This document shows, one piece after another, positions 17,243-24,128 of a stretch of 64,000 nucleotides of DNA; the stretch's first letter is position 1, and the number at the start of each line of letters is the position of its first letter. This DNA comes from UBA11524 sp964464815 (GTDB lineage: Bacteria > Bacillota > Clostridia > Christensenellales > Aristaeellaceae), in the NCBI GenBank assembly GCA_964464815.1, contig CAYXHF010000001.1, positions 62,001 through 126,000 of the forward strand, written 5' to 3'. The notes beneath the pieces were generated by a model, which searched no databases, had not been told where the DNA came from, and worked only from the letters and a program-made list of their open reading frames with translations. A program made the translations under genes and the position numbers.

Positions 17243-17260
17243 TAATTAAGTACTTAATTA
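17243..17260. promoter_or_regulatory. MarR operator palindrome
   Basis: TAATTAAGTACTTAATTA is a perfect 18-base palindrome just downstream of, and touching, the -10 box of the MarR-exporter promoter. Position, symmetry and AT content fit a MarR dimer site. Confidence 0.8.
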
Positions 17261-17288
17261 GTATACCGAGAAAATGAAACGATGTCAA
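17260..17288 (-). promoter_or_regulatory. Promoter of the marR-ABC exporter operon
   Basis: On the minus strand TTGACA (17283-17288) and TATACT (17260-17265) have a 17-base spacer. The start site should fall inside the operator palindrome. Confidence 0.85.
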
Positions 17289-17319
17289 GAAATCGTTGTG
17301 CGATATGGAAAGAAAAGAA

Positions 17320-17358
17320 CAAAAAGAGAACATCGCCAAGCGTGTTGACGATGTTCTC
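17320..17358 (-). terminator. Terminator of the diaminopentanoate-dehydrogenase-like gene
   Basis: On the minus strand GAGAACATCGTCAA pairs with TTGGCGATGTTCTC (14 pairs, one G-U), with a 5-base loop and then TTTTT. Confidence 0.9.
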
Positions 17359-17376
17359 CGATATGGCTTTTACGTA

Positions 17377-18402
17377 TTAGCAGTAGAATTCCATCGGGTA
17401 GGTCAGGTATTCGTTGGGATCAAGCTGATCGGCGGTCACATAGCCAGCGGGCGCAGCAATCAGGCTGGGCAGGCGGTTGACGACCGTCGCGCAGGTGTGC
17501 TCGACCGTTGCGGGCTTGACCACGTGGAACTCGGTATCGGGTTCGCCGGTAATCTTCCAGTCGCACATATCGCCATCTTCCGGGCCATAGACCTTGCCGA
17601 TGGTTTCTTCCTCGATGGTGATGCCCTGCATGGTTTCAATCGTCACCACGGCGGACATACCGATGCAGTTGCCGGCAGGAATCGTCTTGCCCAGGGTGGA
17701 GGAATAAATATCGTGGTCGATGATACAGGGCACATGCTTCTGCGTGATGGACTTGATGGTCAGACCCAGCTTGTTGGCCAGAGCTTCGCTGGCGTTCCAG
17801 GCGTAGGAAGGCTCAAAGACCTCGGGATGCGCAATCTGCTGCTCAAATTCCTCAGCCGTCAGGTCACAGCCGTGTGCCTTGGCCAGCGCCAGACCGTATT
17901 CATCCACGTTGTAGCTGTAGGCGCCCTTGATCTTCGTAATCTTATGGCAGCCGCCAGCAACCAGCGCGACCATGTTAATCCAGAAAATGTCCTGCATGCC
18001 GCTGCCGGTGATGGTGCAGCCCGTTTCCTTGGCCAGCGCGTCCAGACGGTTAATCTGTGCCGCAGAGGTCGTCCACGGATAGATGGCTTCCTCGCAGGTG
18101 GTGATGACGTTGATGCCGCGCTCCACGCACTTTTCCACGTGGTCATAAATATCGCCGATGAAGCTGAACAGCGTCACAATCGCCACGTCCGCGTCGCACT
18201 CATCCAGCACCTTGTCCGCATCATTCGAGATGATGACGCCCGTCTTCAGGCCCAGACCGGCGAAGTCGCCCACGTCCTGACCCACAACCGCGGGATCAAC
18301 GTCAATCGCGCCCACAATCTGCGCGCCATGCTCATGCAGATAGCGCAGAATGTACTTGCTCATCTTACCGCAGCCATACTGAACAACCTTGATCTTTTCC
18401 AT
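17377..18402 (-). CDS. 2,4-diaminopentanoate dehydrogenase-like NAD(P)-dependent oxidoreductase
   Basis: The 341-residue protein has an N-terminal Rossmann fold (IKVVQYGCGKMSKYILRYL) and the overall pattern of the dihydrodipicolinate-reductase-like family to which the ornithine-fermentation enzyme Ord belongs (CVERGINVITTCEEAIYPW, then GTGM-like GSGMQDIFW). Ord deaminates 2,4-diaminopentanoate oxidatively. No ornithine aminomutase genes are nearby, so the true substrate is uncertain. The start at 18402 lies 9 bases after AAAGGAGG; an ATG at 18411 abuts that site and is unlikely. Its promoter has a MerR-type architecture and the next gene upstream encodes a MerR regulator. Confidence 0.75.
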   Translation of the reverse strand: MEKIKVVQYGCGKMSKYILRYLHEHGAQIVGAIDVDPAVVGQDVGDFAGLGLKTGVIISNDADKVLDECDADVAIVTLFSFIGDIYDHVEKCVERGINVITTCEEAIYPWTTSAAQINRLDALAKETGCTITGSGMQDIFWINMVALVAGGCHKITKIKGAYSYNVDEYGLALAKAHGCDLTAEEFEQQIAHPEVFEPSYAWNASEALANKLGLTIKSITQKHVPCIIDHDIYSSTLGKTIPAGNCIGMSAVVTIETMQGITIEEETIGKVYGPEDGDMCDWKITGEPDTEFHVVKPATVEHTCATVVNRLPSLIAAPAGYVTADQLDPNEYLTYPMEFYC

Positions 18403-18478
18403 AAAAAACATCCTCCTTTAAGGTATGTTGTGTTGGTTGGATGCGAACCAATCTGTCTGTCGCACCTCGGATGCTTTT

Positions 18479-18509
18479 ATGATACACCCTCATGTTGGAT
18501 GAGAGTCAA
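18479..18509 (-). promoter_or_regulatory. MerR-type promoter with 19-base spacer and operator
   Basis: On the minus strand TTGACT (18504-18509) and TATCAT (18479-18484) are separated by 19 bases, as in MerR/BmrR-activated promoters. The spacer contains the dyad CTCATgttggATGAG (18489-18503), so the regulator would bind between the two boxes and untwist the DNA. Confidence 0.75.
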
Positions 18510-18528
18510 GGGATTTGCAAAAATTTTA

Positions 18529-19374
18529 TCAATCGCGGAATTTGACCGGCACCTGCAAGCGCAGGAACATGCTGCGCTGCCGACTGTCGAAGACGTTGAA
18601 TTCCGTCAGCACCTCGCAGATGTAGTCGCCACAAATCTGCCAGCCCTGCGCATGGCAAAAGTCAAGAAGCCGCTGGGCGTAGGGGATTTCCTGATCGTAA
18701 TCATCCAGATAAATGCAGGCAAACATACCGCTGTCCATGATGGTGACATCGGGGAACAGCTCCATGTCGCGATGGTCGGCGAAGACAAACACGTTCTTGG
18801 GCACAAAGTGTCCCTGTCCGAAATCGTCCATGGCGATGGAGGTGCCGGTGGAGTAGGAGTGGATGTGGGAAAAACCGCGATCCATCAAGGCTTTGCGCAA
18901 ATGCAGCAGCTCCTGCTCGTAGGCACGGATGTCCGTTTCGTAGAAGTTGGTCTGGCAGGGCAGGCCCCATAAATAGCGGCGGTCGATGTATTCCAGCGCA
19001 ATTGTGCCCTGCACGGGTGATTTCCGGTATCGCTCAATGCAGACGATGGCGCGTTCCAGCGCGTTGTGGCGTGCGCGAAGCTCTCGCATCTGCTGGTGCA
19101 TTTGCTCGTTTTTCTGCACCAGAATGGATTCAATCAGGGTGATGTCTTCCTTTTCTAGCACGCGCCCGATTTCGCTCAAGCTCATGCCAAGCTCCTTCAT
19201 ATAAGCAATCATATCCAGACGCGCATTCTGTGCAATGTCGTAGTAGCGGTAGCCCGTATCGGGATCCTTGCGCCGTGGATGCAATAGCCCCAATTCATCA
19301 TAGAGCCGCAGCGTTGCCACGGTCAGGTGATTCATCTCGGCCATTTTGCCGATGGAAATCAGTTCGTCGTGCAT
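18529..19374 (-). CDS. MerR-family regulator with effector-binding domain (BmrR-like)
   Basis: The 281-residue protein has a MerR helix-turn-helix (ISIGKMAEMNHLTVATLRLY, DELGLL), the wing with GYRYYD, a coiled-coil dimerisation helix (about residues 75-110) and a C-terminal GyrI/BmrR-like ligand domain (about 120-281). It probably senses a small molecule. The ATG at 19374 follows GGGAGG by 7 bases. A copy of its putative half-site CCCTCATGTTG lies just past its own -10 box, and another lies in the promoter of the dehydrogenase-like gene, so it probably represses itself and activates that neighbour. Confidence 0.9.
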   Translation of the reverse strand: MHDELISIGKMAEMNHLTVATLRLYDELGLLHPRRKDPDTGYRYYDIAQNARLDMIAYMKELGMSLSEIGRVLEKEDITLIESILVQKNEQMHQQMRELRARHNALERAIVCIERYRKSPVQGTIALEYIDRRYLWGLPCQTNFYETDIRAYEQELLHLRKALMDRGFSHIHSYSTGTSIAMDDFGQGHFVPKNVFVFADHRDMELFPDVTIMDSGMFACIYLDDYDQEIPYAQRLLDFCHAQGWQICGDYICEVLTEFNVFDSRQRSMFLRLQVPVKFRD

Positions 19375-19393
19375 CAGCCTACCTCCCAAAAAA

Positions 19394-19439
19394 CCCTCAT
19401 GTTGCGATAGAGTTTAGCAGAGAAAATCCGACATGTCAA
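19394..19439 (-). promoter_or_regulatory. merR promoter with overlapping autoregulatory site
   Basis: On the minus strand TTGACA (19434-19439) and TAAACT (19411-19416) have a 17-base spacer. The sequence CCCTCATGTTG at 19394-19404, identical to that in the 18479 promoter, lies at the expected start site, consistent with autorepression. Confidence 0.7.
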
Positions 19440-19475
19440 GAACGAAAGTGGCGAAAATCAACAAAGCGCAAGAAA

Positions 19476-19505
19476 CAAAAAACAGACAGGCCGAAACCTG
19501 TCTGT
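19476..19505 (-). terminator. Terminator of the padR-DUF4097 operon
   Basis: On the minus strand ACAGACAGG pairs with CCTGTCTGT around a 6-base loop and is followed by TTTTTTG. Confidence 0.9.
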
Positions 19506-19522
19506 AAAATAAGAATAGCGAA

Positions 19523-20761
19523 TCAGCAGACCGTGATGTCACCGGAGCTCGTATTCAACGAGCCGGTAAGCGTGCGTGTACCACGCGTATTGAAATGCGT
19601 ACACACGTCACCCGCACGGCTCGTGGTAGAGACGGAATAGGTGCCAATGTCCTCGGGAATTTTCAGCTCGATATCACCGCTGACGGTGTTGCCGCTAATC
19701 TGGGCAAGACGACCGGTTGCAGTGATTTCGGCGTCGCCGCTGACGGTATTGAAGGCCAGCGTCTCGGTTTCACCATGATATTCAATATCGCCACTGACAG
19801 TGCCCAGCACAGTATTCTCGCAATTGCCGGTCAGGCGCATATCGCCGCTGACGGTCTTGCAGTGGATGTCCCTGGCGGAAAAACGTCCCTGAATCTCGCC
19901 ACTGGTGGTGGAAATCGTGACATTACACAAATCGGCTTCGCTGGGTGTCAGGTAGATATCGCCACTGGTCGTGCTGACCGACAGGTCGGGCGTGTCAATG
20001 GCGGCGAAGGTGATATCGCCACTGGTACTGGTGACGTTGACGCTGGGCGCGGAAATGGCCTTGATGGTCGTGTCGCCGCTGGTGGTCAGGATGCGCACGG
20101 AAGCGTCCTGCGCCTCCGGCAGGGCAATCGTTACGGAATCCACACCCATCATGCCACCGGACTTGCTGATGAATTTCATGCTCCGGAGAATCTTGCTGGC
20201 AAAATTCGTCAGTTGCGGAATGGCGCTCTCAAACGTGATGGTGGCGCCATTCTCCGTTTCAAACTTGACGTGCTTGCCGTGAAACTGCATCGTATCCGAT
20301 GCCTGATGGACGATGTCGGGATTGCGGCGAATGTTTAGCGTGCCGTCTTCAAGCGCGCAAAGCATCGCATAGGCATCCTCTTCCGGATCAAAGTGAACGT
20401 GAACCAGATTGTCCTGGGAGCGCTCCACAGTGATTTCCTCGCTGACAAGCACCATTTCAATATGCTTGATGTCGCTGGGGTCAAACGTGTAATCACTTCG
20501 GCATTCGGCGCGGGCGTCGTCGTCAAAGGAAGTCTCTTTTTTCTTCACCGGGTACTGGCTGATGATGTCCTCCATGCCCTTGAGGCTGTCCACCACGGCC
20601 GCGATGGCATCATCCTCACTCAGACCGCGGGAAATCATATCGGCATAGCGCTCCTGGCAATTGGTCATGGTTTCGTCGTAGAGGGCCTGCACCTCTTCAT
20701 TCATCTGTACATCCTGGAACAGCAAATCGACAATGCGGCCAACGGTATCATTGTGCGTCAT
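19523..20761 (-). CDS. DUF4097 beta-helix protein with N-terminal HAAS-like domain
   Basis: Residues 1-75 (SRGLSEDDAIAAVVDSLKGM) resemble the HAAS/DUF1700 helical domain that usually accompanies PadR regulators. From about residue 95 the protein is a DUF4097 repeat: nine SGD or SGE turns (TTSGDT, STSGDI, TTSGEI, four TVSGD, and a final TSSGDITVC) mark rungs of a right-handed beta solenoid. No signal peptide or membrane segment is seen, which is unusual for DUF4097 proteins. Function is unknown; PadR-HAAS-DUF4097 sets are usually linked to cell-envelope stress. AAAGGAGG precedes the ATG. Confidence 0.85.
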   Translation of the reverse strand: MTHNDTVGRIVDLLFQDVQMNEEVQALYDETMTNCQERYADMISRGLSEDDAIAAVVDSLKGMEDIISQYPVKKKETSFDDDARAECRSDYTFDPSDIKHIEMVLVSEEITVERSQDNLVHVHFDPEEDAYAMLCALEDGTLNIRRNPDIVHQASDTMQFHGKHVKFETENGATITFESAIPQLTNFASKILRSMKFISKSGGMMGVDSVTIALPEAQDASVRILTTSGDTTIKAISAPSVNVTSTSGDITFAAIDTPDLSVSTTSGDIYLTPSEADLCNVTISTTSGEIQGRFSARDIHCKTVSGDMRLTGNCENTVLGTVSGDIEYHGETETLAFNTVSGDAEITATGRLAQISGNTVSGDIELKIPEDIGTYSVSTTSRAGDVCTHFNTRGTRTLTGSLNTSSGDITVC

Positions 20762-20776
20762 AACAAATGTCCTCCT

Positions 20777-20932
20777 TTATCGTTCCATCATATGATTCAT
20801 GACTTGATGCGCGTCGCAGCGATAGCTCCGGCTGATTTTCTGCCAGCAGAATGTATCGCCGATGAAGCGCTTTGAAAAAGAAAATGTCTGGTAAGCAGAA
20901 GTGGGTCGGAAGGAAAATCGCTGCGTGTTCAT
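20777..20932 (-). CDS. 51-residue basic protein between padR and the DUF4097 gene
   Basis: The frame starts MNTQRFSFRPTSAYQTFSFS and ends QVMNHMMER. GGAGG lies 8 bases before its ATG, inside the end of padR, and its stop is immediately followed by the AAAGGAGG of the next gene. This spacing is what one expects of a real, coupled operon gene. It is basic and aromatic, with no membrane helix and no recognised family. It could instead be a short leader that positions ribosomes for the DUF4097 gene. Confidence 0.45.
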   Translation of the reverse strand: MNTQRFSFRPTSAYQTFSFSKRFIGDTFCWQKISRSYRCDAHQVMNHMMER

Positions 20933-20935
20933 CCT

Positions 20936-21262
20936 TTATACCTCCAGCAGGTGGTCAAGCTGTCGTTTTGTTTCATTCCAGGCGGCAATGTCCGCTTGCA
21001 GCTTGTCGCGCCCGGAATCGGTAATGGCGTAGTAGCGGCGGCGTGCGCCAGTCGCTTCATTGCCCCAGTAGGAGGTAATGTAGCCAGCCGTTTCCAGTCG
21101 GCGGAAAGCGGTGTACAGCGTCGCCTCCTTGAGTTCCACAGTGCCGTCGCTGAGGGCGAAAATATTTTTGTTGATCTGGTAGCCGTAGCTATCCTCCTGC
21201 ACAAGCTGGCGCAGAATGATGCTGTCCGTATACCCACGGAGAAGATCCGCAGAGAGAGCCAT
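20936..21262 (-). CDS. PadR-family transcriptional regulator
   Basis: The 108-residue winged-helix protein has the PadR signature GYTDSIILRQLVQEDSYGYQ, then LKEATLYTAFRRLETAGYIT and the RRYYAITDSGRDKL wing. It is the short PadR type with one C-terminal dimerisation helix. AGGAGG lies 9 bases before the ATG. It heads an operon with the small basic protein and the DUF4097 protein, and a large inverted repeat over its promoter is a likely autoregulatory site. Confidence 0.92.
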   Translation of the reverse strand: MALSADLLRGYTDSIILRQLVQEDSYGYQINKNIFALSDGTVELKEATLYTAFRRLETAGYITSYWGNEATGARRRYYAITDSGRDKLQADIAAWNETKRQLDHLLEV

Positions 21263-21319
21263 GTTGTGTCACCTCCTGTAAGCTGTCTGCTTCCAAGGTG
21301 TCTCGCCTTGACGAGTATC

Positions 21320-21357
21320 ATCATAGCACGAGATACCTCATCTGTCAAGGTATCTCG
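21320..21357 (-). promoter_or_regulatory. padR promoter and operator
   Basis: On the minus strand TTGACA (21343-21348) and TATGAT (21320-21325) have a 17-base spacer. The perfect inverted repeat CGAGATACC (21329-21337) and GGTATCTCG (21349-21357), with an 11-base gap, flanks the -35 box. A partial copy (GGTGTCTCG) lies near 21297. Confidence 0.8.
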
Positions 21358-21406
21358 AAAGAAAAATACAGGGGTTTTGCTTCACTGTTCTTTTGATGTA
21401 CAGCCC

Positions 21407-21435
21407 TTGCGAAAAACGGCGCAATCGCGTACAAT
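21407..21435 (+). promoter_or_regulatory. Sigma-A promoter of icd
   Basis: TTGCGA (21407-21412) and TACAAT (21430-21435) have a 17-base spacer, 54 bases before the icd start. Confidence 0.6.
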
Positions 21436-21489
21436 GGAAGGGAAAAACAGTGGCGCGATATGTGCCGCAAGAGAGGCAGGGGAAACAGG

Positions 21490-22692
21490 ATGGCGAAGAT
21501 TCAGATGACAACGCCGCTGGTCGAGATGGACGGCGACGAGATGACGCGAATTCTTTGGGCAGATATTAAGGAATTGCTGCTCGAACCGTTTGTGGACCTC
21601 AAAACGGAGTATTATGATTTGGGCCTGAAGCATCGCGACGAAACGGGCGATCAGGTGACGGTGGATAGCGCCAACGCCACCAAGAAGTACGGCGTGGCGG
21701 TCAAGTGCGCAACGATTACTCCGAATGCGCAGCGTATGACGGAATACAACCTGCACGAAATGTGGAAGTCGCCCAACGGCACGATTCGTGCGATGCTCGA
21801 TGGCACGGTGTTCCGCGCACCGATTCTGGTCAAGGGCGTGCATCCGACCGTCCGCACGTGGAAGGAGCCGATTACGATTGCCCGTCATGCATATGGCGAT
21901 GTGTATCGCAATACGGAAATTCGCGTGCCGGGTGCTGGCAAGGCGGAAATCGTCTTCACGGGTGAGGATGGGCAGGAGATTCGCCAGACCATCTTCAACT
22001 TCAAGGGCCCGGGTGTGGTGCAGGGCATGCACAATCTGGATGCGTCCATCACGTCCTTTGCGCATGCGTGCTTCCAGTACGCGCTGTCTGTCAAGCAGGA
22101 TTTGTGGTTCTCCACCAAGGACACCATCAGCAAGACGTATGACCACCGCTTCAAGGACATTTTCCAGGAAATCTACGACGCGCAGTATCGGGAGCAGTTT
22201 GAAAAAGCGGGCATTACGTATTTCTATACCCTGATTGACGATGCCGTGGCGCGTGTTGTGCGCAGCAAGGGCGGCTTCATCTGGGCCTGCAAGAACTATG
22301 ATGGTGACGTCATGTCCGACATGGTGGCCACGGCCTTTGGTTCGCTGGCCATGATGACCTCTGTCCTCGTTTCGCCCGATGGCAAATTTGAGTACGAGGC
22401 GGCGCATGGCACGGTGACGCGCCATTACTATCGCTATCTGAAGGGCGAGGAGACGTCCACCAACCCGGTGGCGACCATCTTCGCGTGGTCTGGCGCACTG
22501 CGCAAGCGTGGCGAAATGGACAATTTGCCGGACTTGATGGCTTTTGCGGACAAGCTGGAAAAGGCGACCATTGACACCATCGAGGGTGGCGTGATGACCA
22601 AGGATCTGGCGCTGCTGTGGGAAGGCTCGCCGTGTGAGGCGGTCAACAGCCGCGCGTTCCTCAAGGCTATTGCGGAAAAGCTGAACGCATAA
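21490..22692 (+). CDS. icd: NADP-dependent isocitrate dehydrogenase (eukaryote-like subfamily)
   Basis: The enzyme converts isocitrate to 2-oxoglutarate and CO2 with NADP. The 400-residue sequence begins MAKIQMTTPLVEMDGDEMTR, the pattern of the type II (homodimeric, mitochondrial/cytosolic-like) subfamily rather than of the E. coli type. NGTIRAMLDGTVFRAPI carries the substrate-binding arginine region and KNYDGDVMSDMVATAFGSL the metal-binding aspartates. The GHGTVTRHYYRY-equivalent region (AAHGTVTRHYYRYLKGE) fits the NADP-binding segment. The start at 21490 gives the usual N terminus. The gene has its own promoter and terminator and is monocistronic. Confidence 0.95.
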   Translation: MAKIQMTTPLVEMDGDEMTRILWADIKELLLEPFVDLKTEYYDLGLKHRDETGDQVTVDSANATKKYGVAVKCATITPNAQRMTEYNLHEMWKSPNGTIRAMLDGTVFRAPILVKGVHPTVRTWKEPITIARHAYGDVYRNTEIRVPGAGKAEIVFTGEDGQEIRQTIFNFKGPGVVQGMHNLDASITSFAHACFQYALSVKQDLWFSTKDTISKTYDHRFKDIFQEIYDAQYREQFEKAGITYFYTLIDDAVARVVRSKGGFIWACKNYDGDVMSDMVATAFGSLAMMTSVLVSPDGKFEYEAAHGTVTRHYYRYLKGEETSTNPVATIFAWSGALRKRGEMDNLPDLMAFADKLEKATIDTIEGGVMTKDLALLWEGSPCEAVNSRAFLKAIAEKLNA

Positions 22693-22706
22693 TCGAATGC
22701 AGTCGG

Positions 22707-22743
22707 AAAGGCAGACAGGAGAGCATCCTGCCTGCCTTTTTCG
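22707..22743 (+). terminator. Terminator of icd
   Basis: AAGGCAGACAGGA pairs with TCCTGCCTGCCTT (one mismatch) and is followed by TTTTT. Confidence 0.85.
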
Positions 22744-22993
22744 TGTGACATTTTCGTGTCACAATTAATTATATATACAAAGCAAATTTACAAAATGTGC
22801 AGATGTGGAAAGACACTTGGGTTGAAGTGGACAAAAATGCATAAGATAATACCCATTTTCCACAAGGAATGGGTGTTGCTTTTTCCCGAAAAAACAAATA
22901 TAATAGAGAAGGTAAACTATAGAAGAAAAAGTTCACGCCAAAGCTTTTTGGCGTCCTGAGTCAGACTCAAAGAAAGCGCAGGGAGACGAGCCA
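22744..22993 (+). promoter_or_regulatory. Leader and control region of the polysaccharide operon
   Basis: This AT-rich gap holds a weak upstream promoter (TTGAAG 22822-22827, GATAAT 22845-22850, 17 bases), then a hairpin ACCCATT/AATGGGT (22851-22874) with a T run at 22880-22884 that could act as an attenuator. The stronger promoter is TTGCTT (22876-22881) and TATAAT (22899-22904), 17 bases apart. The leader then carries a perfect hairpin ACGCCAAA/TTTGGCGT (22935-22954) and a second, TGAGT/ACTCA (22957-22969), just before the ribosome binding site. The elements do not match the c-di-GMP (GEMM) riboswitch consensus. Confidence 0.55.
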
Positions 22994-24085
22994 ATGAAGA
23001 AAATCATGCTGGTCTTTGGGACACGTCCGGAGGGCATCAAAATGTGTCCGCTGGTCAAGGAACTAAAACAGCACGAAAATGTGCAGACGGTTGTGTGTGT
23101 GACCGGACAGCATAAGCAAATGCTCCAGCAGGTGCTGGATGCCTTCGCGGTCGTGCCGGATTACGATTTGGAAATCATGCAGCCGGGTCAGACGTTGTTT
23201 GACGTGACGTGCATGGTGCTGGAACGCATTCGCCCGATTCTGGAAAAGGAACGCCCGGATATCGTTCTGGTGCATGGGGATACGAGTACGGCATTTGTGA
23301 CGTCGCTGGCGTGCTTCTATCTGCATATCCCGGTCGGGCATGTGGAGGCTGGCCTTCGCACGTATGACCTGGACAGTCCGTTCCCTGAGGAATTCAACCG
23401 GCAGGCCGTCTCCCTGGTCAGCCGGTATCATTTCGCGCCCACGGAAAAGGCGAAGGAGAATCTGCTCAAGGAGGGCAAACGGCCGGAAACTATCTTCGTC
23501 ACCGGCAATACCTCCATTGACGCGCTGAAAACGACGGTTCGCGCCGATTACCTCCATCCGGAGCTGGCATGGGCGCAGGGAAGTCGCCTGATTCTGATTA
23601 CGGCACACCGCCGCGAAAATCTGGGCGAGCCGATGCATCACATGTTTCGCGCGATTCGCCGTGTGCTGATGGAGCATCCGGATGTGAAGGCCATTTATCC
23701 GATTCACCTGAACCCGGTTGTTCGCCGTGCGGCAGAAGAAGAGTTGTCAGGCGTGGATCGCCTGCATATCATAGAACCGCTGGATGTGCTGGACTTCCAC
23801 AACATCATGGCGCGCTGCCATTTGATTCTGACGGATTCCGGCGGCATTCAGGAGGAGGCGCCGGGTCTTGGCAAGCCGGTGCTGGTCATGCGCGACACGA
23901 CCGAGCGCCCTGAGGGCGTGGCGGCAGGTACGCTGCGTCTGGTGGGAACGGATGAGAATACCATCTATCGCCAGTTCAACCTGCTGCTGGATGACCCGGC
24001 TGCCTACGCGGCTATGGCGCATGCCAGCAATCCGTATGGTGACGGCTTTGCCTGCCGCCGCATTGCAGAAATCCTCTGCAAATAA
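22994..24085 (+). CDS. wecB: UDP-N-acetylglucosamine 2-epimerase (non-hydrolysing)
   Basis: WecB/MnaA interconverts UDP-GlcNAc and UDP-ManNAc in the cytoplasm. The 363-residue sequence starts MKKIMLVFGTRPEGIKMCPL and shows the family motifs GHVEAGLRTYD, TAHRRENLG and LTDSGGIQEEAPGLGKPVLV. Usual length is about 370-380. It is the first gene of a dense operon of polysaccharide genes and lies 43 bases before the thioredoxin-GH8 fusion, so it probably supplies UDP-ManNAc to that pathway, though it may also serve wall teichoic acid synthesis. Confidence 0.95.
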   Translation: MKKIMLVFGTRPEGIKMCPLVKELKQHENVQTVVCVTGQHKQMLQQVLDAFAVVPDYDLEIMQPGQTLFDVTCMVLERIRPILEKERPDIVLVHGDTSTAFVTSLACFYLHIPVGHVEAGLRTYDLDSPFPEEFNRQAVSLVSRYHFAPTEKAKENLLKEGKRPETIFVTGNTSIDALKTTVRADYLHPELAWAQGSRLILITAHRRENLGEPMHHMFRAIRRVLMEHPDVKAIYPIHLNPVVRRAAEEELSGVDRLHIIEPLDVLDFHNIMARCHLILTDSGGIQEEAPGLGKPVLVMRDTTERPEGVAAGTLRLVGTDENTIYRQFNLLLDDPAAYAAMAHASNPYGDGFACRRIAEILCK

Positions 24086-24128
24086 AACGTCATGAAAGAA
24101 AAGTACGCCGGAAAGGAGCAACCCTCGC

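Noticed and set aside
22756..22959. A 67-codon plus-strand frame upstream of wecB.
   Set aside because: It runs through both promoter pairs and the leader hairpin, has no ribosome binding site and looks like AT-rich noncoding DNA.
22904..22993. A possible c-di-GMP (GEMM) riboswitch in the wecB leader, suggested by a CACGCCAAAGC stretch.
   Set aside because: The conserved GGGCAAACC block and the paired tetraloop/receptor elements are absent; the stretch is explained by the simple hairpin at 22935-22954.
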